Below, piece after piece: positions 27,347 to 36,003 of a DNA stretch of 64,000 bases (within the stretch, counting starts at the first letter, position 1; each line of letters begins with the position of its first letter). Source of the DNA: JASLEW01 sp035544875. Lineage in GTDB: Bacteria; Acidobacteriota; Thermoanaerobaculia; Multivoradales; UBA5704. Position numbers and translations under genes: made by a program. The DNA is taken from contig DASZZP010000113.1 of assembly GCA_035544875.1 (NCBI GenBank), forward strand, positions 1 through 64,000, written 5' to 3'. Under the pieces are notes generated by a model. It ran no database searches and was not told the DNA's origin. It saw nothing but the letters and a program-made list of their open reading frames with translations.

Positions 27347-27376
27347 TTGACCCGCCTCAGCCTATATGTATATAGT
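27347..27376 (+). promoter_or_regulatory. promoter and operator of the antitoxin-doc operon
   Basis: TTGACC (27347-27352) and TATAGT (27371-27376) are 18 bp apart. The palindrome CTATAT-GT-ATATAG (27362-27375) covers the -10 box, as expected for an autoregulated antitoxin. The likely transcription start coincides with the ATG at 27383. Confidence 0.6.
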
Positions 27377-27382
27377 ACTGAC

Positions 27383-27628
27383 ATGAGGCGCAAGCTGGTA
27401 CAGGCCGGCGGTTCTCTCGCCGTGACGCTCCCGGCGGAGGTGGTGCAGGAGTTCGAGTTGAAGAAGGGAATGGCGGTGGAGGTCTCGGTCCACCCGCAGA
27501 CCGGCGCGGTCACCATCCGCCCCGGGGTGCGCTACTTCGAAGGCGGCAAGGTGACGAAGCGGTTCCGTCGCCTCGCGGGAGAGCTCGCCGAGCAGTACGA
27601 CGAGAGCTTTCGCGAGCTCGCGAAGTGA
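27383..27628 (+). CDS. AbrB/SpoVT-type antitoxin
   Basis: 81 residues: an N-terminal swapped-hairpin DNA-binding fold (RRKLVQAGGSLAVTLPAEVVQEFELKKGMAVEVSV, residues 2-36) and a C-terminal helix rich in charged residues (LAGELAEQYDESFRELAK) that would bind the toxin. There is no Shine-Dalgarno before ATG 27383 and the predicted transcript starts at or next to it, so translation may be leaderless. The stop overlaps the toxin GTG start (GTGA). It neutralises the Doc-like toxin and represses the operon. Confidence 0.8.
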   Translation: MRRKLVQAGGSLAVTLPAEVVQEFELKKGMAVEVSVHPQTGAVTIRPGVRYFEGGKVTKRFRRLAGELAEQYDESFRELAK

Positions 27629-28017
27629 CCGTCTATCTCTCGGTCGAGCAGATTGTCGAGCTGCACGCTTTCCAGATCGAGCGTCATGGCGGCGCTGCCG
27701 GCTGCCGCGATCGCGGCGTCCTGGAGTCGGCGGTCGCCAGGCCGCAGGCGACCTTCGGCGGCGAGGACCTCTATCCCGATCTGGCGGCAAAGGCCGCCGC
27801 GCTGGCGCATTCGCTCGTTCTCAACCACCCGTTCGTCGACGGCAACAGGCGTGTCGGTGCGCATGCCGCCCTGGTCTTCCTGCGAGCGAACTCCATTACG
27901 CTGGATCTCTCTCCGGCGGAGCTCACGGAGCTCATCCTCGCCATCGCGCGGGGTGAGGTCGAGGCCGCAGCGCTGGCGATCTGGATTCGGCAGCGCACGC
28001 CGCGAACCGAGCCATAG
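27625..28017 (+). CDS. doc: Doc-family toxin (Fic/Doc)
   Basis: 130 residues with the Doc motif HPFVDGNRRVG (about residue 68-78) and the N-terminal LSVEQIVELHAFQIERHGG block, followed by helices typical of death-on-curing proteins. Doc phosphorylates elongation factor EF-Tu and halts translation; the motif here keeps the His, Phe, Asp, Gly-Asn and Arg positions, so it looks active. GTG start overlaps the antitoxin stop. No phage genes are nearby. Confidence 0.85.
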   Translation: MTVYLSVEQIVELHAFQIERHGGAAGCRDRGVLESAVARPQATFGGEDLYPDLAAKAAALAHSLVLNHPFVDGNRRVGAHAALVFLRANSITLDLSPAELTELILAIARGEVEAAALAIWIRQRTPRTEP

Positions 28018-28071
28018 AATCAGCAGACCGCCGACCACCCTTCACATACGAGCTTGAAACGCCCTGACGCC

Positions 28072-29736
28072 ATGAAGATCAGCCCTCTGGCCGGCAAGCC
28101 GGCTCCCCCCGCAATGCTGGTGGACGTGCCCAGACTCGTCAGCGCCTACTCTGCCGAGGTGCCCGATCCGACGATCCCCGGGCAGCAAGTCGCCTTCGGC
28201 ACCTCGGGGCATCGGGGGTCCGCGTTCCAGAAGACCTTCAACGAATGGCACGTCCTCGCCATCACGCAGGCCATTTGCCGCCACCGCGCGCAGCACGCCG
28301 TCGACGGCCCGCTGTTCCTCGGTATCGACACGCACGCGCTGTCCGTGCCGGCGTGCGCCAGTGCACTCGAAGTGCTGGCGGCCAACGGCGTGGAGGTCAT
28401 GCTCGCGGAGCACGACGAATACACGCCGACCCCCGCGGTGTCGCACGCCATCCTCACCTACAATCGCGGGCGGACCGCCGGCCTGGCCGACGGCATTGTC
28501 GTCACGCCTTCGCACAATCCGCCGGAGGACGGTGGGTTCAAGTACAACCCACCGCACGGGGGGCCGGCGGAGACCGGGGTCACCCGCTGGATCGAAGCGG
28601 AGGCCAACGAGCTTCTGAAGCGTGGCCTCCAGGGCGTGAAGCGAGTGCCCGTCGAGCAGGCGCTGCGCTCCGCCACGACGCATCGGCACGACTATCTCAA
28701 CACCTACGTGAGCGATCTCGGCGGGGTGATCGACATGGAGGCAATTCGCGGCGCGACCATCCGTCTGGGCGTCGACCCGCTCGGCGGGGCCGGGGTCCAT
28801 TACTGGGCGCCGATCGCCGAGCGCTACGGCCTGAACCTCACGGTCGTCAGCGAGGCCGTCGATCCGACGTTCGGGTTCATGACGGTGGATTGGGACGGGC
28901 GCATCCGGATGGACCCGTCGTCGTCCTATGCGATGCAGCGGCTTATCGGTCTGAAGGATCGCTTCGACATCGCCCTCGCGTGCGACACCGACCACGACCG
29001 GCACGGGATCGTCACCCGGAGCTCGGGGTTGCTGCCGCCCAATCATTATCTCGCGGTCGCCATCCACCACCTGTTCCCACATCGGCCGCGATGGCGCGCG
29101 GACGCCGGCGTGGGCAAGACCGTGGTGAGCAGCGGGATGATCGATCGTGTGAGCGCGAAGCTGGGCCGGACACTGTACGAGGTGCCGGTCGGATTCAAGT
29201 GGTTTGTCGACGGCCTGCTCGACGGCTCGCTTGGCTTCGGCGGCGAAGAAAGCGCGGGTGCCTCCTTCCTCCGCCGCGACGGCACGGTCTGGACGACGGA
29301 CAAGGATGGCATCGTTCTGGCGTTGCTCGCGGCGGAGATCACCGCGCGCGTGGGACGCGATCCCGGCGAGCTCTACCGCGAGCTGACGCGAGAGCTCGGT
29401 GAGCCGGTCTCCGACCGGATCGAGGCGCCCGCCACCCCGGCGCAGAAGCAGCGGCTGTCGGCGCTCTCGCCGCAGCAGGTGCGCTGCACGCACCTCGCTG
29501 GCGAGACGGTCCAGCGTATCCTCAGCCACGCTCCCGGCAACGACGCGCCGATCGGCGGGGTGAAGGTCATCGCCGACGGTGGCTGGTTCGCCGCACGACC
29601 CTCGGGCACGGAGGACATCTACAAGATCTATGCGGAGAGCTTTCGTGGGGAGGATCACCTGCGTCGCATCGTGGAGGAGGCGCAAGCGATCGTGGACGAC
29701 GCGCTTCGGGCAAGCACGCGCGGGGCGGAAGCCTGA
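28072..29736 (+). CDS. pgm: phosphoglucomutase (alpha-D-glucose specific)
   Basis: 554 residues, full length for bacterial Pgm. The N-terminus PLAGKPAPPAMLVDVPRLV and VAFGTSGHRGSA match the family. The phospho-serine loop is TPSHNPPEDGG, the metal loop DTDHDRHG, the sugar loop GEESAG and the phosphate site RPSGTEDIYKIYAES. It interconverts glucose 1- and 6-phosphate. ATG 28072 is preferred over the TTG at 28054 because it matches the family start. It stands at the left end of a sugar-metabolism group with a glucoamylase-like hydrolase and zwf; GC is slightly lower than in flanking regions. Confidence 0.93.
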   Translation: MKISPLAGKPAPPAMLVDVPRLVSAYSAEVPDPTIPGQQVAFGTSGHRGSAFQKTFNEWHVLAITQAICRHRAQHAVDGPLFLGIDTHALSVPACASALEVLAANGVEVMLAEHDEYTPTPAVSHAILTYNRGRTAGLADGIVVTPSHNPPEDGGFKYNPPHGGPAETGVTRWIEAEANELLKRGLQGVKRVPVEQALRSATTHRHDYLNTYVSDLGGVIDMEAIRGATIRLGVDPLGGAGVHYWAPIAERYGLNLTVVSEAVDPTFGFMTVDWDGRIRMDPSSSYAMQRLIGLKDRFDIALACDTDHDRHGIVTRSSGLLPPNHYLAVAIHHLFPHRPRWRADAGVGKTVVSSGMIDRVSAKLGRTLYEVPVGFKWFVDGLLDGSLGFGGEESAGASFLRRDGTVWTTDKDGIVLALLAAEITARVGRDPGELYRELTRELGEPVSDRIEAPATPAQKQRLSALSPQQVRCTHLAGETVQRILSHAPGNDAPIGGVKVIADGGWFAARPSGTEDIYKIYAESFRGEDHLRRIVEEAQAIVDDALRASTRGAEA

Positions 29737-29823
29737 CGAGCGCGGATGATCGAGCCGGTGACCACACGCCCGGGGTCCCCGAATCTGGGCATGCCGAGTG
29801 CCATAGCATCTCCCTGTTGGCGG

Positions 29824-31347
29824 TCACCACTTCAGCCAGCGCCGCAGCAGCGATTGGGCTGTCGGCGTCAGACGTGCGCGGTTGTAGGCGTCCGCTGCCT
29901 TCTTGATCGCTTCAGCCTGGGTCGGATAGGCGTGGATGACGCGGCCAAGGGTACGCAGACCGATTCCTGCGACCATCGCAAGAGTGATCTCGTTGATCAT
30001 CTCGCCCGCATGACGGGCGACGATCGTCGCGCCGAGAATTCGGTCCGTCCGCTCCTTGACGTGGATTTTCACGAAGCCCGCCTCCTCGCCGTCAGCGATC
30101 GCGCGATCCACGTCGTGCATCGGGATGGTGAAGGTCCTCACCGGGATGTCCCGCTCGCGAGCCTGCCGCACATAGAGGCCGACATGGGCGATCTCCGGAT
30201 CCGTGTAGGTGCACCAAGGAATCGTGAGCGCACTCAGTCGCTGGCGACCGAGGAACAGCGCGTTCCGAACCACGATGCGCGCCGACGCGTCGGCGGTGTG
30301 GGTGAACTTGTGCTCCAGGCAGGCATCGCCCGCAGCATAGATGCGCCGATTGCTGGTCCGCAGAAAATCGTCGACCCGGATCCCGACCGTGTTGTCGTAG
30401 TCGACGCCCGCGGCCTCCAGATTCAGTCCGTCGACCTTCGGCAGCCGGCCTGTGCCGGTGAGGATGGCGTCGACCGCTACCGTGCTCTTGTAGTCGTCGC
30501 TGACCAAATCGACGAGCTTCTGCCCGTGTTCCACGCGCACGTTGACGGCCTTCGTGTTGAGCCGTACCTCGATGCCATCGCGCGCGAAGGAATCCGAGAG
30601 GATCTGCGCGGCGTCGCGTTCTTCCCTGGGCAGGAATAGCGGCCAGTCCTGCGCGATGATGGTCTGCGCTCCGAAGCGGCAGAACGCCTGCGCCAGTTCG
30701 CAGCCGAGCGGGCCGCCGCCGATGACCAAAAGGCGAGGCGGCAGCTCGGTCAGGTCGAAGACGTTCTCGTTGGTCAGATAACCGGCCTCGACGAGGCCGG
30801 GAATCGAGAGCGTGTCCGGCCGTCCGCCAGTAGCGATCAGTGCCTTTTTGAAGCGCAGTTTCGCGCCATCCACCGTCAGCGTATCGGTTCCGGTGAAGCA
30901 CGCCTGGCCGAAGAACACATCCACGCCGGCCGCGATCAGCCGGCGCACCGAATCGGCACGGCTGATGCGGGCACGAATACCGCGCATGCGCTGCATCACT
31001 GCGGAAAACTCGACGCGGACATCGGCCGTGGTTTGCGCGCCATACTGCTCGGCATTGCGCATCTCGGCGTACAGACGCGACGTGCGGATGATCGCTTTCG
31101 ACGGCACGCAGCCAACATTCAGACAGTCGCCGCCGAGCAGGCCGCGCTCGATCAGCGCGACCTTCGCGCCCAGCGCCGCCGCGGCGTGCGCCGCCACCAG
31201 TCCCGCCGTGCCGGCGCCGACGACCACCAGGCTGTACCGGTCTGCAGGCTGTGGATTGCGCCATCCGGCCGGATGCACGTTTTCCAGCCGCTCGCTCTCG
31301 TACGCGTCCCGCGGGGCTGTCGAGGATGGGTCGTTGCGCTGCTGCAT
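29824..31347 (-). CDS. mercuric-reductase-like flavoprotein disulfide reductase
   Basis: 507 residues of a class I pyridine-nucleotide disulfide oxidoreductase. It has FAD site GAGTAGLVAA, redox pair in GGDCLNVGCVPSKA, NAD(P) site GGGPLGCELAQ, second FAD motif YAAGDACLEHKFTHTAD and the C-terminal dimer motif HAYPTQAEA. It lacks the N-terminal metal-binding domain and the C-terminal Cys-Cys pair of true MerA, so mercury reduction is unlikely; lipoamide-type or unknown disulfide chemistry is possible. Start ATG 31347 is chosen over an upstream frame extension. It is 28 bp downstream of the glucoamylase-like gene in the same direction. Confidence 0.85.
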   Translation of the reverse strand: MQQRNDPSSTAPRDAYESERLENVHPAGWRNPQPADRYSLVVVGAGTAGLVAAHAAAALGAKVALIERGLLGGDCLNVGCVPSKAIIRTSRLYAEMRNAEQYGAQTTADVRVEFSAVMQRMRGIRARISRADSVRRLIAAGVDVFFGQACFTGTDTLTVDGAKLRFKKALIATGGRPDTLSIPGLVEAGYLTNENVFDLTELPPRLLVIGGGPLGCELAQAFCRFGAQTIIAQDWPLFLPREERDAAQILSDSFARDGIEVRLNTKAVNVRVEHGQKLVDLVSDDYKSTVAVDAILTGTGRLPKVDGLNLEAAGVDYDNTVGIRVDDFLRTSNRRIYAAGDACLEHKFTHTADASARIVVRNALFLGRQRLSALTIPWCTYTDPEIAHVGLYVRQARERDIPVRTFTIPMHDVDRAIADGEEAGFVKIHVKERTDRILGATIVARHAGEMINEITLAMVAGIGLRTLGRVIHAYPTQAEAIKKAADAYNRARLTPTAQSLLRRWLKW

Positions 31348-31375
31348 CGTTGTGATCCGTGGATGAAGGGAACCG

Positions 31376-32647
31376 CTACAGCCAGCCGCCGCGGAACCCG
31401 GCGCGCCGCAAACCGGTACCGACATAGGGGCAGTCCCGCATCAGGCGCCAGATCAGTTGGGTGCGATAGTTTTCGATCATCATCACCACGATGCCCTGGT
31501 CGAGCCCGAAGTGGCCGGCCGAAACCCAGGCGCTCCGGCCGGCGCTGGCGAGGGTCGGATTGAAACTGCTCCTGTATCGCTGCCCAGACAGCATCTCGGG
31601 ATAGCGTTGAAGCATGCTGCGCGCGGCGCACAAGGCGAACTCGGGCGCGAACGGCAGCGACGCCAGCGCCGCCCAGCCGCCGAGGGTTCCGTCATCGGGC
31701 CCGTAGGGCACACCACGCGCGGCATAGCCGAACAAGCGGCGCCGCTCGTTGGCCAGCTCCGGCAGCTGATTGCTTGGGCCATCACAGGCAGTCAGGCCCC
31801 AGCAGTGTTCGTCGTAACCGGCGAACCCGTGCGGGTTGCGCCGCGCATACTCGCGCTGAACTATGGTCGCGCGCCGGCTGTTCTCGAAATAGTCGCAGCG
31901 CTTCTCGCGCATGAAGCGATCCCGGATGCCACGCAAATCGATCCAGGCGTGTGAGAACTGGTGTACGAACAGCGGCCCAGCGTACAGAAAATCGTAGCCA
32001 TACAAATTCTCCCACTGGTATGTCGCGGTCCATGCCTCGTAGCTGTCACCCTTGAGCGGGCGCGTCGGCGATCCCAGCGCGAGCACATACAGCACGATGG
32101 CTTCGTTGTAGCCCTCCCAGCCGTAGTGCAGGAATCCGCATTCGGGCTTCCAGCCTTGTCTGATCGTATCGCCGTCATTCTGTGCCCAGCGCCAGTCGAT
32201 GCGGCGGTACAGCGCGTCGACCAGTTCGCGTAGCTCGATTTCGTCCGCGGTGTTCGCGTTGAAGTACCTGCCCGCGGTCAGCGCACCGGCGATCAGCAGC
32301 GCCGTATCGATCATCGACAGCTCCGAGCGCCAGACGCGGGCACCGGTATGCATGTCGAGGAAGTGGTAGTAGAAACCCTTGTAGCCGGTTGCCTCCGGAC
32401 TGCCGCTCTGGTCGCTATCGCGGAAGAAACGCAGCGCAATGAAGCTGCGTTCGACCGCGTCGGCCCGCGCCATCCAGCCGCGCTCCACCGCCACCGGATA
32501 GGCGGACAACGCGAATCCGACTGCCGCGATGCTGGACGGCGAGTTCTCGCGCGAGGAGTCGGCGATCAGTCCGTTGGCCGGATTCACCGCCTGCAGGAAG
32601 TAGCCGAACGCGGCGCGCTGGAGCTGGTCGAGCGTCTGCTCGTTCAT
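31376..32647 (-). CDS. glucoamylase-like glycoside hydrolase
   Basis: 423 residues of the glycoamylase-like (alpha/alpha)6-barrel family, related to GH144 beta-1,2-glucanases. Landmarks are GYKGFYYHFLDMHTG, SELSMIDTALLIAGALTA, GWEGYNEAIVLYVLALGSPT, FVHQFSHAWIDLRGIRD and GLDQGIVVMMIENYRT. There is no signal peptide, so it acts in the cytoplasm or is a partial-pathway enzyme. The product glucose or glucan fragments would fit the flanking pgm and zwf. Substrate linkage cannot be told from sequence alone. Confidence 0.85.
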   Translation of the reverse strand: MNEQTLDQLQRAAFGYFLQAVNPANGLIADSSRENSPSSIAAVGFALSAYPVAVERGWMARADAVERSFIALRFFRDSDQSGSPEATGYKGFYYHFLDMHTGARVWRSELSMIDTALLIAGALTAGRYFNANTADEIELRELVDALYRRIDWRWAQNDGDTIRQGWKPECGFLHYGWEGYNEAIVLYVLALGSPTRPLKGDSYEAWTATYQWENLYGYDFLYAGPLFVHQFSHAWIDLRGIRDRFMREKRCDYFENSRRATIVQREYARRNPHGFAGYDEHCWGLTACDGPSNQLPELANERRRLFGYAARGVPYGPDDGTLGGWAALASLPFAPEFALCAARSMLQRYPEMLSGQRYRSSFNPTLASAGRSAWVSAGHFGLDQGIVVMMIENYRTQLIWRLMRDCPYVGTGLRRAGFRGGWL

Positions 32648-32801
32648 CGATTCTCGCTGCTCACGCGGCGGTGCACGCGACGTCGGAGGGGATGCCCGCG
32701 CGACGAGCAGCGTACGCCGTATCGGACCGCGCGTCTACGGCGACGCGGGCTGGCCCCGCAATTGCGGTATGATATCACCGAGTAATGAGGAAGACACGGC
32801 C

Positions 32802-33020
32802 ATGACGACGCGGCGATTCAAGCGCGGCGACTACGTGAGCTGGAACTCGGAAGCGGGCCGCGTGAGCGGCCGGATCACTCGGGTCGTGACGTCGGAGATG
32901 CAGTTCAAAGGGTACACGGTCCATGCCAATGAGGTCGAGCCGCAGTATGAAATCAAGAGCGACAAGACGGATCACATCGCGATGCACAAGGGATCGGCGC
33001 TGAGAAAGCTCTCGCGTTGA
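32802..33020 (+). CDS. DUF2945 (Tudor-like) small protein
   Basis: 72 residues: RFKRGDYVSWNSEAGRVSGRI, then FKGYTVHANEVEPQYEIKSDKTDHIAMHKGSALRKL, a full DUF2945 domain (hypervirulence-associated, Tudor-like beta barrel). Function unknown. ATG 32802 fits the family start; the frame is open 11 codons further. It is divergent from the hydrolase gene and 140 bp before zwf. Confidence 0.85.
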   Translation: MTTRRFKRGDYVSWNSEAGRVSGRITRVVTSEMQFKGYTVHANEVEPQYEIKSDKTDHIAMHKGSALRKLSR

Positions 33021-33161
33021 TCCATCGATTCACTGTCGGCGCGAATCGCGCAACCTGCTCTTCATCTCGTTGCTCGTGGCAGCGGATTCGAAGTTTTGAG
33101 CGCGCATCCCAAGCTCTACTGGAACGACCTCGCGCGATGAGGAGTCTTGGAGGGAGCTGAG

Positions 33162-34574
33162 ATGGGGAACACAACCGGCGGCGCGGCGCCGTCCGATGCG
33201 CTGGTGCTGTTCGGCGTGACCGGCGACCTCGCCCACAAGATGATCTTCCCGGCGCTCTACGCGATGGCGAAGCGGGGCGTCCTCGACGTCCCGGTGGTCG
33301 GCGTCGCCTCCTCACCATGGAGTCTGGCGCAGCTGCGCAAGCGCGCCGCGGACGGGATACGGAAAGCGGGCCGGGTCGACGATGCGCGGACCCTGCGCCA
33401 TTTGCTCTCCCTGCTCCGGTATGTGGACGGCGACTACAACGACCCGGGGACCTTCACCGCGCTCGAGCGGGCGCTGGGCGATGCCCGGCGCCCGGTGCAC
33501 TACCTCGCCATTCCGCCGTCGCTCTTCGCGACGGTCATCACGGGGCTCGGCGCCGCGGGCCTGGCGGACCACGCGCGCGTCATCGTCGAAAAGCCGTTCG
33601 GCCGCGACCTGGCTTCTGCGCGCAAGCTCAATCGCGTCGCGCGGTCGGTTTTTCCGGAGGATGCGATCTTCCGCATCGATCATTTCCTTGGTAAGGAAGC
33701 GATCATGAATATCCTCTATTTCCGCTTCGCCAATGCGTTCCTGGAGCCGATCTGGAACCGCAACTACGTGGCCAGCGTCCAGATAACCCTCTCCGAGGAT
33801 TTCGGCGTGAAGGGGCGCGGCGCGTTTTACGAAACGGCCGGCTGCCTGCGCGACGTGATCCAGAATCACCTCTTCCAGATCGTCGCCCTCCTGGCCATGG
33901 AGCCGCCGGCCTACCAGGGCTTTGGAGCCGTGCACAGCGAGAAGGCGGCGGTCTTCCAGGCCATGCGGCCGTTGAAGACCGCCGACGTGGTCCGCGGCCA
34001 GTATGCCGGCTACCGCAAGGAGCCGGACGTGGCGCGGAGCTCCGACGTCGAGACGTTCTGCGCCGTGCGGCTCTTCATCGACTCCTGGCGCTGGGAGGGG
34101 GTGCCGTGGTACCTGCGCTCCGGCAAGTTGCTGGCCGAGACGGCCGCCGAGGTCTTCGTCCAACTGAAACCGCCGCCGCAGCGGCTGTTCGCCGACTCAG
34201 CGCCGGCAGCCGGCGGGGCCAACTATCTGCGCTTCCGGCTCTTCCCCAACTCCGCCATCGCCCTCGCCGCTCGCGTCAAGCGCGCCGGCAAGGAGTTCGT
34301 CGGCGACCAGCGGGAGCTCTACCTCGTCGATCATCAGCCGGGAGAGGAGGCGCCCTACGAGCGGCTCTTGACCGACGCCATGGCCGGCGATGGAGCGCTC
34401 TTCACCCGGGAGGACGCGGTCGAGGCCGCATGGGCGGTGGTCGATCGAGTCCTGAAGACCCACGGTCGCGTCCGTTCCTACAAGCCGGGAAGCTGGGGGC
34501 CCAAAGGGGCGGACGCGCTCATCGCGGCCGACGGCGGCTGGCATAACCCCATGCCCGACGAGGAGACCGCGTGA
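33162..34574 (+). CDS. zwf: glucose-6-phosphate dehydrogenase
   Basis: 470 residues of complete G6PD: coenzyme site GVTGDLAHK, EKPFGRDLASA, active-site RIDHFLGKE with the catalytic His, and C-terminal family blocks through YKPGSWGP. It oxidises glucose 6-phosphate to phosphogluconolactone and makes NAD(P)H, entering the pentose phosphate or Entner-Doudoroff pathway. ATG 33162 is preceded by GGAGGGA. No pgl or gnd is nearby. It closes the sugar-metabolism group that starts with pgm. Confidence 0.93.
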   Translation: MGNTTGGAAPSDALVLFGVTGDLAHKMIFPALYAMAKRGVLDVPVVGVASSPWSLAQLRKRAADGIRKAGRVDDARTLRHLLSLLRYVDGDYNDPGTFTALERALGDARRPVHYLAIPPSLFATVITGLGAAGLADHARVIVEKPFGRDLASARKLNRVARSVFPEDAIFRIDHFLGKEAIMNILYFRFANAFLEPIWNRNYVASVQITLSEDFGVKGRGAFYETAGCLRDVIQNHLFQIVALLAMEPPAYQGFGAVHSEKAAVFQAMRPLKTADVVRGQYAGYRKEPDVARSSDVETFCAVRLFIDSWRWEGVPWYLRSGKLLAETAAEVFVQLKPPPQRLFADSAPAAGGANYLRFRLFPNSAIALAARVKRAGKEFVGDQRELYLVDHQPGEEAPYERLLTDAMAGDGALFTREDAVEAAWAVVDRVLKTHGRVRSYKPGSWGPKGADALIAADGGWHNPMPDEETA

Positions 34575-34643
34575 CGTCGGGAATTCGAAACACCCTCTGG
34601 GCCTGTCTGGTCGGTCGGAGATCGGGCGTTGCGAGTCGTCATT

Positions 34644-34693
34644 TGAGTCAGTATGCCTCATCTCTTGACTCATCCGTCGTAGCCATCTACGCT
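34644..34693 (+). promoter_or_regulatory. putative VapBC operator and promoter
   Basis: TGAGTCA (34644-34650) and TGACTCA (34666-34672) form a perfect inverted pair spaced by 15 bp, upstream of the antitoxin gene. TTGACT (34665-34670) and TACGCT (34688-34693) are 17 bp apart and could be the promoter. Autoregulation by VapB-VapC is the usual arrangement. Confidence 0.45.
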
Positions 34694-34713
34694 GGAGCGA
34701 CGGAGGAAACGCC

Positions 34714-34977
34714 ATGCCGCATCAACTTACGATTCGCTACGACGATGCGCTGGCTCGGGAAATCGAAGATCTGGCACGGCGGGAGGGCATCTCGCGGAAT
34801 CGGGCAGCCGTGCGCTTGTTGCGCAAGGGGGCACGCCTCGAGGAGCCGGATCAGGCCAGGGATGAGATCGGGGATTCCCTCGACTGGTTCATCGGCTCCT
34901 GGACCGATGAACAGGCCAGGGAGCTCGAACAGGCGATCGCCGACTTCGAGATGGTCGACGAGGACCTGTGGAGGTGA
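34714..34977 (+). CDS. vapB: VapB-type (ribbon-helix-helix) antitoxin
   Basis: 87 residues: an N-terminal ribbon-helix-helix (LTIRYDDALAREIEDLARREGISRNRAAVRLLRKG) and an acidic C-terminal toxin-binding tail (TDEQARELEQAIADFEMVDEDLW). GGAGGAAACGCC precedes the ATG. It overlaps the PIN-domain toxin gene, and the tail is typical of antitoxins that wrap VapC. Confidence 0.82.
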   Translation: MPHQLTIRYDDALAREIEDLARREGISRNRAAVRLLRKGARLEEPDQARDEIGDSLDWFIGSWTDEQARELEQAIADFEMVDEDLWR

Positions 34978-35372
34978 GGATCCTCCTCGACACCAATGCC
35001 TACTCCGATCTGGCACGAGGACACTCGGCGCTCTCCGCTCGGATCCGCCAGGCCGAGGCCGTGCTTCTGTCGTCGGTTGTGGCTGGCGAGCTGCTGGGAG
35101 GCTTCCGCCGCGGGACTCGGTTTCACGAGAGTCTCTCTGACCTGCAGCGCTTTCTCGCGCAGCCCCGGGTCCACCTCCTTCCCGTAACCTGGACCACCGC
35201 CGAGCGCTACGGCCGGATCTACGCCGCCCTCCGCCGCCGAGGCAAGCCCATCCCCACCAACGACATGTGGATCGCTGCCCATGCCATGGAGACGGGTGCC
35301 GAGCTGCTCTCCTCCGACCCCCACTTCCAGTGCGTCGAGGGGTTGGCCTGGACGGATCCAGGAAAGCCGTGA
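34968..35372 (+). CDS. vapC: VapC-type PIN-domain toxin ribonuclease
   Basis: 134 residues with PIN signatures: ILLDTNAYSDLARG (first Asp), VVAGELLGGFRRG (Glu), PTNDMWIAAHAMETGAELLSSD (Asp pair). VapC toxins cleave tRNA or rRNA. The start is GTG 34968, or GTG 34974, which would give a GTGA overlap with the vapB stop. All catalytic acids are present, so the pair appears intact, in contrast with the broken AbiE genes that follow directly. Confidence 0.87.
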   Translation: MEVRILLDTNAYSDLARGHSALSARIRQAEAVLLSSVVAGELLGGFRRGTRFHESLSDLQRFLAQPRVHLLPVTWTTAERYGRIYAALRRRGKPIPTNDMWIAAHAMETGAELLSSDPHFQCVEGLAWTDPGKP

Positions 35373-35763
35373 GGTCACATCCGGACCGAGCCCTTTCTTG
35401 GCTCTGGGCCGATCAGGCCGGAGTCTTCTCTCACGAGACGGCGCTCGCGCTGCACGACCTCCCCGACGTGCTGCCCTCCAGGGTCCACATGACGACCCCG
35501 GCGAACTGGCGGCGTCGGCGCCTGCGGGTGCCCGCCGGCCTCGTTCTGACTGCGCCGACACCGGTGATGTCGACCGCACGGGGTTCTCGGCCGCGCCGAT
35601 CACGACGCCGCGAAGAACTCTCCGAGATTGCATCGAGGCGAACGTCTCCCCCAAGCTCGTGCACCAGGCAGTGCACCAGGCTCGCCGGCGCGGGCTCATC
35701 TCAGAGAAGGACGGCGCCGAGCTCAACGCCGCGCTCGACCGTGCGTCGGAGGGCGCCCGATGA
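35369..35763 (+). pseudogene. decayed AbiEi-type antitoxin
   Basis: A first frame from 35369 reads LSWLWADQAGVFSHETALALHDLPDVLPSRVHMTTP with RRRRLRVP, the middle of an AbiEi antitoxin. A second frame then gives ITTPRRTLRDCIEANVSPKLVHQAVHQARRRGLISEKDGAELNAAL, the family C-terminus. So there is a frameshift at about 35560-35590. The N-terminal winged-helix domain is missing. The stop overlaps the start of a shortened AbiEii reading frame. Confidence 0.75.
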
Positions 35764-35927
35764 TCCGTCGCTACGCGACGCCTCTCGCTTTCAAGCAGGC
35801 GCTCGAGCAGCGGCTCAAGTCCTCGTCGACCACCGGCGACCACTTCGCGCGCCGTCGCCTTTCTCCGGGTTCCAAACGGCGTCTCCGGAGGCGCTCTTCC
35901 ACCGAGCGAAAAGTCAAGAGGCCTTGA
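35760..35927 (+). pseudogene. AbiEii toxin remnant (N-terminus only)
   Basis: Starts MIRRYATPLAFKQALEQRLKS as AbiEii nucleotidyltransferase toxins do, reaches DHFARRR, then shifts into an Arg/Ser-rich frame and stops after 55 codons. The catalytic GG-DLD region is gone. ATGA overlap with the AbiEi remnant shows the original coupled arrangement. Confidence 0.7.
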
Positions 35928-35952
35928 CACGATGTAAAGCTTCATTTACAGT
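35924..35952 (+). promoter_or_regulatory. promoter with TGTAAA-N6-TTTACA operator
   Basis: TTGACA (35924-35929) and TACAGT (35947-35952) are 17 bp apart, a strong sigma-70-like promoter. The palindrome TGTAAA (35933-35938) and TTTACA (35945-35950) fills the spacer and overlaps the -10 box, so a bound repressor would block it. The XRE regulator encoded at the end of this group is a candidate ligand. Confidence 0.65.
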
Positions 35953-36003
35953 TTCGAGCAGTGGGGAGATCAACTCCTCACCTCTCTCGAAGGAGCAGGA
36001 CCG

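Noticed and set aside
29824..31347. True mercuric reductase (merA)
   Set aside because: No N-terminal heavy-metal domain and no C-terminal vicinal cysteines, and no other mer genes nearby.
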